This document shows, piece after piece, positions 8,201 to 10,866 of a DNA stretch of 10,866 nucleotides (position 1 is its first letter; each line of letters starts with the position of its first letter). This stretch comes from Caryophanales bacterium UBA4691 (GTDB lineage: Bacteria; Bacillota_I; Bacilli_A; RFN20; CAG-826), in the NCBI GenBank assembly GCA_002404865.1, contig DHKP01000022.1:1-10866 (forward strand). The letters are read 5' to 3'. The translations under genes and the position numbers were made by a program. Below the pieces are notes generated by a model, which worked only from the letters and a program-made list of their open reading frames with translations, was not told the DNA's origin and made no database searches.

Positions 8201-8415
8201 ATGTGATCGCTGCGCTATTAGCTTCGGTTGTCGTCATTAATTTCTTAAGGAATAGGAAACGCAAATCGATGGCAAGTGCTTCCATTAATAATGAGGCCAA
8301 AATAGAAACGAATCCGCAAGAGACGGTATATAAAGTAGAAGAAGTGGCCTCATCTACGGAGACGAAAAAAGAGGGATCAATCAAGGGTAATTCGCCAAAG
8401 AAAGAGAAAAAATAA
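5221..8415 (+). CDS. domain-swapped glycoside hydrolase family 3 (beta-glucosidase-like), membrane-anchored at both ends
   Basis: A 1064-residue retaining exo-glycosidase. A hydrophobic segment at about 15-38 is followed by the GH3 alpha/beta-sandwich domain (about 80-320; SGGEGED at 211-217 holds the likely acid/base E214, then PSGRLVDTW at 298-306). Next come an Fn3-like domain (about 345-510; PFGHGLSYT at 382-390), a polar linker (515-650), and only then the TIM-barrel catalytic domain (about 655-975). The barrel shows D701 (DGPSGF), R769 (GGRNAEY), K802-H803 (KHFALNEQE) and the predicted nucleophile D902 in GMVITDYG. This swapped order is known from Ruminococcus albus and Butyrivibrio beta-glucosidases. 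A second hydrophobic helix (about 984-1008) is followed by RNRKRK and a K/E-rich tail of about 55 residues, predicted cytoplasmic. All catalytic residues are present. The GAAAGGA site (5214-5220) touches the first ATG (5221); the ATG at 5227 has proper 6-nt spacing and is the likelier start. Sugar specificity cannot be told. Confidence 0.92.
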   Translation: MFMKKNKKIMSTKKCASIFLPLSAFSLALAVLVPIFSNMFKPTLDTVFGRGELVTDNQDGINTDYYGKKSDVEAFEESVKSTEIIAKEGIVVMKNKDNFLPLSSDETISPFGYSYYRMGSTAGSSSWNNSKVETKSLSKSVEDNFKVNQEIANLTKNAKVKELTAAEGTYPHDAKSSLGAVRHLWTLPFEQYNGHEGAANGTIGILAVNRSGGEGEDFKMDGYSDGTKHSLQLTGDEMKTLRWMKANCKKTILLNTGVNIIEINDEVNELCDGIIYMPLPGTAGAGIFGDILSGKINPSGRLVDTWAKDFLTIPSSANFGYAGTNPYQAGNPWMKYDNVKQLNGIDNGTFVQYEEGIYVGYRYYETAAKEGYINYEDEVAFPFGHGLSYTTFDQRFVEKKVENGKVKLKVEVTNTGEKAGKEAVQIYYGAPYTDFDKANGIEKSSKNLIAFDKSELLEPGQSQTIELSFGVDDMASYFYKRDNGDGTKGCYFLEKGDYTITLGKNSHEEYENYIYSNANDIFYDSANPRQSEKDGQSKLDNDGNPTNEPKNGEGFVAATNMFQSSSDFMNEDGITNMSRKDFTSTFPTAPTLADRTLKDIYKSEFDSYKPSVMSIKEHPVLGNQKGSKVRNTKPFKIEQKDLVLSALRGKDYYDPMWEDLLNEISFRNKDNLDDIGKLLAYGAYNTAELRAINKVSTEDFDGPSGFSTFGSKKDWKWCNYSSQTLTACTFNPRLAYERGKAMGQEGLSNNVQGLYAPAMNLHRSPFGGRNAEYISEDPLISGVISAEIMSGAADGGIYTYMKHFALNEQESNRQDMAMTWANEQTIRELYLKPFEICAKTSRQKLNYYNTETGKNETKVIRGCSGVMTGFNCIGPVMCAQNWYLNTGVLRNEWGFEGMVITDYGPKVKLDHMMRSGNDFYLTAFSGVKGTSMTDVFDDSSSITALHSIRKAIKNICYTVVNSGTYEGIAPNAKSVRMMASWEIWINYVLVSSLYVIAALLASVVVINFLRNRKRKSMASASINNEAKIETNPQETVYKVEEVASSTETKKEGSIKGNSPKKEKK

Positions 8416-8467
8416 GGGTAAAGAAATAGGATTCTCTGCATTCGATAAAGCATCTCTTAATTGATAA

Positions 8468-8514
8468 AAAGGGTTGTTCTAGAGCATTGATTTTAGAACA
8501 ACCCTTTGTTTTTT
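8468..8514 (+). terminator. intrinsic terminator of lipoprotein-GH3 operon
   Basis: AAAGGGTTGTTCT (8468-8480) pairs perfectly over 13 bp with AGAACAACCCTTT (8495-8507), extendable by one A-T pair into the loop, and is followed by G and six T (8509-8514). It lies 52 nt after the GH3 stop codon, so the operon ends here. The A-run before the stem is short, so it would work mainly in the plus direction. Confidence 0.9.
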
Positions 8515-8816
8515 CTCCAAGGCGTGGTTAGGGCGAGAGGGCGACAATGCTTTGCAGTTTAATAGCGTGATAAAAGAAGGCGCGAAACATATTATATAGT
8601 CTAATAAGCGTCTCTTTTAATTTAGAAAACTGATGATATAAAGCATTTGCGAAAAGAGCTGAACACGGAATTTAACTACCATTTAGATTTTTTAGATTCG
8701 TCCAGGAAATGCATGGATATTTATTGTTTTGGCATATTCATTTTGTTTTTAGACAAAGCTTTGTCAGTGCATTAAATGATGAGCGTTTAAGCACATACAA
8801 CAAATGCTTAAACGAT
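8515..8816. other. intergenic region before the toxin-antitoxin pair, with palindromes
   Basis: No convincing coding sequence on either strand. It contains a perfect 14-bp palindrome GACAAAGCTTTGTC (8752-8765), and a perfect 10-bp inverted repeat CGTTTAAGCA (8784-8793) with TGCTTAAACG (8805-8814) around an 11-nt centre. The rest is A/T-rich without visible gene remnants. Confidence 0.5.
8784..8814. repeat. perfect 10-bp inverted repeat upstream of the toxin-antitoxin promoter
   Basis: CGTTTAAGCA and TGCTTAAACG are separated by 11 nt; arm starts are 21 bp apart, so a dimeric DNA-binding protein could reach both arms on one face of the helix. There is no T-tract, so it is not a terminator. Its position just ahead of the -35 box suggests an operator, but a cruciform or unrelated origin cannot be excluded. 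Confidence 0.45.
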
Positions 8817-8845
8817 ATTGTCATAACAATGTAATACATCATAAT
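8817..8845 (+). promoter_or_regulatory. toxin-antitoxin promoter overlapped by small palindromes
   Basis: TTGTCA (8818-8823) and CATAAT (8840-8845), each 5/6 to consensus, are separated by 16 bp. ATTGT-CATA-ACAAT (8817-8830) and ATGTA-A-TACAT (8829-8839) overlap this promoter. Palindromes over the promoter are the usual autorepression sites of RelB/DinJ-type antitoxins, whose ribbon-helix-helix dimers bind such half-sites. Transcription would start near 8852, just before the AGGAGG ribosome-binding site (8863-8868). Confidence 0.5.
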
Positions 8846-8874
8846 GTACTTACGAAATATATAGGAGGAAGGGT

Positions 8875-9146
8875 ATGACTACAATAACTTTTCGGGTTGA
8901 TGAATTGGTAAAAAAGAACGCTAATGAAGTTTTTGAACGTTTAGGCATGAATATGTCTGAAGCTTTGGTGCTATTTTTCATCAAACCATCATACAAAACA
9001 AATACCCTTGTTCTTTAGATTCGACGTCAGTGAAAAACGCAGTTGCAACTTATCCGCCCGGCTTCTTTTCGCTATTTGGGGCTGGAAAGGATGATGATAT
9101 GGAAATACCATCAGATTCGCCGACAAAGAAGGTGATGGATTTATGA
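8875..9146 (+). pseudogene. RelB/DinJ-family antitoxin, broken by a single-base frameshift
   Basis: Starting at an ATG with a strong AGGAGG site, the frame reads MTTITFRVDELVKK then NEVFERLGMNMSEALVLFF, the RelB/DinJ N-terminus: a beta-strand and two helices that bind DNA as a ribbon-helix-helix dimer. It then leaves the family pattern and stops at TAG 9016-9018, giving a 47-residue product. From CAT at 8979 the frame one base back is open to the TGA at 9144-9146 and reads HQTIIQNKYP and later YPPGFFSLFGAGKDDD and IPSDSPTKKVMDL, a typical antitoxin C-terminus that wraps the toxin. Joining the frames gives about 90 residues, normal for the family. The shift lies in the T5 run at 8974-8978; one extra T would restore the frame. 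The second frame ends in an ATGA overlap with the toxin start, the normal arrangement. It could be a true mutation, an assembly error, or less likely translational slippage. Confidence 0.8.
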
Positions 9147-9565
9147 AATATCTTCTTGATACGAATATAGTTATTTATTCTATGAAGGGCCAATATCCTT
9201 CTTTGAAAGAGCATTTCTTGAGCACTCCAGCACAATCTATCCTTGCCCCATCTATTGTTCTTGGAGAAATCGAATATGGAGCAAGAAAATGCCAAAACAA
9301 TGATAAAACAATTCTAAAATTTAGAAGGTTTCTTGATGCGTTCCAGTCTGGCCCTTTTTCTAAAGAGGAGAGCCGTTTTTATGGTCTAATCCGGCCTAAC
9401 CTTGAGAAAGGAGACAAAACCATTGGGAACAACGATATGTTTATCGCTGCAATTGCATTGGCGAATCATTTCACGCTTGTTAGTCATAACGTTAATGAAT
9501 TTGCTCATGTTAAAGGATTACTTTTGGAAGATTGGACAAATAGCGAGAAAACATCAAACAAGTAA
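9143..9565 (+). CDS. vapC: VapC-like PIN-domain toxin (predicted ribonuclease)
   Basis: A 140-residue PIN-domain protein. The four acidic/polar active-site positions are visible: D6 in LLDTNIVIY, E42 in VLGEIEYGA, D98 in IGNNDMFIAA, and N116 near E119 in LVSHNVNEF. The metal-binding site therefore looks intact, and the ending GLLLEDW matches the family. VapC toxins cleave tRNA or rRNA and are held inactive by their antitoxin. The ATG at 9143 overlaps the antitoxin's downstream-frame stop (ATGA), and AGAAGG at 9127-9132 is a plausible ribosome-binding site, so translation would normally be coupled to the antitoxin. A PIN toxin with a RelB/DinJ-type rather than VapB/AbrB-type antitoxin is a mixed but known combination. 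Because the antitoxin is frameshifted, whether the toxin is active in this genome is doubtful. Confidence 0.9.
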   Translation: MKYLLDTNIVIYSMKGQYPSLKEHFLSTPAQSILAPSIVLGEIEYGARKCQNNDKTILKFRRFLDAFQSGPFSKEESRFYGLIRPNLEKGDKTIGNNDMFIAAIALANHFTLVSHNVNEFAHVKGLLLEDWTNSEKTSNK

Positions 9566-9952
9566 TTTCAATAGAATCGGCTGCAATTTGTAGAAATACC
9601 CTATGATTGTATAGCCGTATCTCAAATAGGAAACGGACAAACATTTTGGTTATAGCACGAAATATTTTTAATGAAAAGCACAATAACGCTATTGGTTTAT
9701 TAATGCGCACTAAGGCAAAATTTCATGTTAATAAGTGAGGGCGTGGCAACATTTGCTTTGATCTAAAGAGGAAAGCTGATACCGCTAGTCATCTTCAAAA
9801 CAATTTCGATATTATTTAATTTTAGTTAAAATCTCCGCAAATTAAGGTTTTTTTCTAAAACTGTTGGCATTTCATTTTTATGGCATAAATAAAAGTAAGC
9901 TTTTTGAGAATTACCCAAGTATTTTAATAACTATGAAGGCTTTCCTTTTAGC
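9566..9952. other. intergenic region between toxin gene and minus-strand membrane protein
   Basis: No supported gene on either strand. The only structure noted is an imperfect stem-loop 13 nt after the toxin stop: CGGCT and CAAT (9578-9582, 9584-9587) pair with ATTG and AGCCG (9606-9609, 9613-9617). It has no T-tract, so termination by it is doubtful. AGGCT/AGCCT (9937-9941, 9950-9954) overlaps the stop of the minus-strand gene and could be a weak hairpin. The rest is A/T-rich filler. Confidence 0.4.
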
Positions 9953-10399
9953 CTAATTTCCCTTGTTCTTTTTGCTAAGCGAGAAGAAGGCCAATGTGGC
10001 TAAAACGGCTATCAATATCGAAGTCAACGCTTCAACTAACAAGAAAGGGCATACGAAATAATCCGTCATCGTTGCTTTCGTTGTGGCTTTCCCACCCATT
10101 CTTAGTAACATTGCATTTATGTTTTGCATGTCAACTAAGGAAAACCAAACGATATAAACCAATACGAAAATGGCGGAAGCGATAAGTGCGAGTAATGAAA
10201 TGATTGTCTTTCGCTTACTAAGTTGCAGAGAAAATAATGAAATGATTGCTAAGAGCCACCCTAGTATTAATGCAAGCGGCACAAGGTTATAAGAAGCTGA
10301 CAAAGTAGCGATAGAGATAATAACGTAACTTACTAAAAATAGAAGGTAACAAATCGCAAGGCTTAGCGATAAAGCAAATTGAGATTTGGTAAGATTCAT
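9953..10399 (-). CDS. small four-helix membrane protein of unknown function
   Basis: A 148-residue hydrophobic protein with four predicted membrane helices at about 8-33, 38-60, 65-88 and 118-141, and short positively charged ends (SKRK at 61-64, SKKNKGN at the C-terminus). The longest loop (89-117) contains MGGKATTKATMTDYF. I recognise no family or catalytic motif. The start is well supported: AGGAG on the minus strand (10405-10409) lies 5 nt from the ATG, and a good promoter lies just upstream, so the gene is expressed independently of the plus-strand genes. The stop is TAG. A strong terminator after it is not seen. It could be a small integral membrane protein tied to the cell envelope, but nothing here shows a role. 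Confidence 0.75.
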   Translation of the reverse strand: MNLTKSQFALSLSLAICYLLFLVSYVIISIATLSASYNLVPLALILGWLLAIISLFSLQLSKRKTIISLLALIASAIFVLVYIVWFSLVDMQNINAMLLRMGGKATTKATMTDYFVCPFLLVEALTSILIAVLATLAFFSLSKKNKGN

Positions 10400-10421
10400 G
10401 AAAGCTCCTGATTTAACTAGG

Positions 10422-10450
10422 ATTTTATCGAACGGAATCTATTTGGTCAA
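10422..10450 (-). promoter_or_regulatory. sigma-A promoter of the minus-strand membrane protein gene
   Basis: Read on the minus strand, TTGACC (10445-10450) and TAAAAT (10422-10427) each match consensus at 5 of 6 positions with the ideal 17-bp spacer. The predicted transcript starts near 10415, leaving a very short leader before the AGGAG site. Confidence 0.7.
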
Positions 10451-10786
10451 GATTGATGGGAATTGCAAAATGAAAGACGCCTAAATAGTTTATCCTCTGA
10501 CTCACGATAAAAATGGTTACTTGCAAGCCGACCGTTTATTTAAAAAGCATCAATCAAGTATTTGCTTGTTAGAGAATAAACGATATTAATTTTCTTCCAT
10601 TGGCACTAAAACATAAATTTAAGAATTTGAGCTTCGTTTCAAAAAAAGCTTTTTTCTTTTAAGAAAAAGATTATTTCGATAGTGAGCGCCTATTTATTTT
10701 TTTAGTAAATTCATAAATTAAGCGTTGACAATATTTGTAATGATTTTAATTTAGAGCAATCTCGTCTTTAGGAGTTTATAGAGAAT
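10451..10786. other. intergenic region with inverted repeats and A/T-rich palindromes
   Basis: No gene is supported. CGTTTATT (10533-10540) is exactly inverted as AATAAACG (10575-10582), enclosing a smaller CAAG-TATTTG-CTTG hairpin (10555-10568). AAAAAAGCTTTTTT (10642-10655) is a 14-bp palindrome directly followed by a second A/T-rich inverted sequence. A promoter-like TTGACA occurs at 10725-10730. Confidence 0.45.
10725..10752 (+). promoter_or_regulatory. possible promoter before a short terminator-ended transcript
   Basis: TTGACA (10725-10730) is a perfect -35 box. The -10 is poor: TAATTT at 10747-10752 with a 16-bp spacer (3/6), while a better TTTAAT (10745-10750) is too close. If used, the transcript would start near 10759 and run about 78 nt to the terminator at 10787-10836. 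Confidence 0.3.
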
Positions 10787-10836
10787 AAAATCCCATATTG
10801 TTCAGACAAATGCTGAATTTTATGGGATTTTCTTTT
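10787..10836 (+). terminator. intrinsic terminator at right edge
   Basis: AAAATCCCATA (10787-10797) pairs perfectly with TATGGGATTTT (10821-10831). Inside, TTCAG (10801-10805) pairs with CTGAA (10813-10817) around a 7-nt loop, with a symmetric 3x3 internal loop between the stems. The tract TTTTCTTTT (10828-10836) follows. No plus-strand gene precedes it in this window, so it may end a small RNA or act as a leader attenuator of a gene beyond the right edge. Confidence 0.75.
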
Positions 10837-10866
10837 GGAATTATTTGGTGGGCATCGATTTCGAGA

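Noticed and set aside
8531..8545. AGAGGGCGAC here also occurs, inverted, near 35-45, with a related GAGGGCG near 9738
   Set aside because: A shared 10-mer is expected many times by chance in a 10.9-kb window read on both strands, and the flanks do not align. Not treated as a dispersed repeat.
8971..8981. Classical -1 programmed frameshift heptamer in the antitoxin
   Set aside because: The in-frame heptamer is A TTT TTC, so the P-site tRNA would mispair after slipping. No clear stimulatory Shine-Dalgarno or hairpin is seen nearby.
9937..9954. AGGCT/AGCCT hairpin as terminator of the minus-strand membrane protein gene
   Set aside because: A 5-bp stem overlapping the stop codon without a T-tract on the minus strand is too weak to call.
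10629..10659. AGCTT/AAGCT hairpin followed by a T-run as a terminator
   Set aside because: The stem is only 5 bp of mostly A/T pairs with an A-rich loop, and no gene precedes it.
10838..10866. Minus-strand 3' end of a transposase or other gene entering from the right edge
   Set aside because: Short open frames exist on both strands, but none shows a recognisable family end. Too little sequence.
1..10866. CRISPR array, tRNA, rRNA or insertion sequence
   Set aside because: No regularly spaced direct repeats, tRNA cloverleaf, rRNA motif, transposase or terminal-repeat pair was seen.

Overview
The window comes from a low-GC Gram-positive bacterium. The base composition is A/T-rich, ribosome-binding sites are AGGAGG- or GAAAGGA-like, there is a bacterial lipobox lipoprotein, and the two-component pair is of the AgrC/LytTR type common in Bacillota. 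The LytTR pair together with a domain-swapped surface GH3 enzyme and its Ig/CBM-type lipoprotein best fits a gut-associated member of the Bacilli/Erysipelotrichia side of Bacillota. That placement is inference; no rRNA or marker gene is present.

Layout. Positions 1-161 may hold the 3' end of a gene entering from the left (weak). Positions 246-2245 encode a translationally coupled response regulator (LytTR DNA-binding type) and its multi-spanning GHKL histidine kinase. After a 187-bp gap, 2433-8415 is a two-gene operon: a 926-residue lipoprotein built of three roughly 294-residue Ig-like plus carbohydrate-binding-like units, then, 7 nt later, a glycoside hydrolase family 3 enzyme whose two halves are swapped relative to the usual order and which appears anchored in the membrane at both ends. 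A strong intrinsic terminator (8468-8514) closes this block. At 8875-9565 lies a RelB/DinJ-type antitoxin with a VapC/PIN toxin. The antitoxin reading frame is broken by what looks like a one-base deletion in a T-run, while the toxin is intact. A small four-helix membrane protein of unknown role is on the minus strand (9953-10399) behind a good promoter. The right edge carries an intrinsic terminator behind a possible promoter and may encode a short RNA.

How the parts may work together. A 10-bp direct repeat (8/10 identical) occurs at 2246-2255 and 2267-2276, 21 bp apart, starting right after the kinase stop codon and just upstream of a weak promoter for the lipoprotein-GH3 operon. The spacing and core match the described LytTR operator architecture. 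The inferred model is a local signal circuit: the kinase senses an extracellular cue, the LytTR regulator activates the adjacent operon, the triple-module lipoprotein holds a glycan on the cell surface, and the membrane-tethered GH3 removes sugars from it. The substrate and the inducing signal cannot be read from the sequence.
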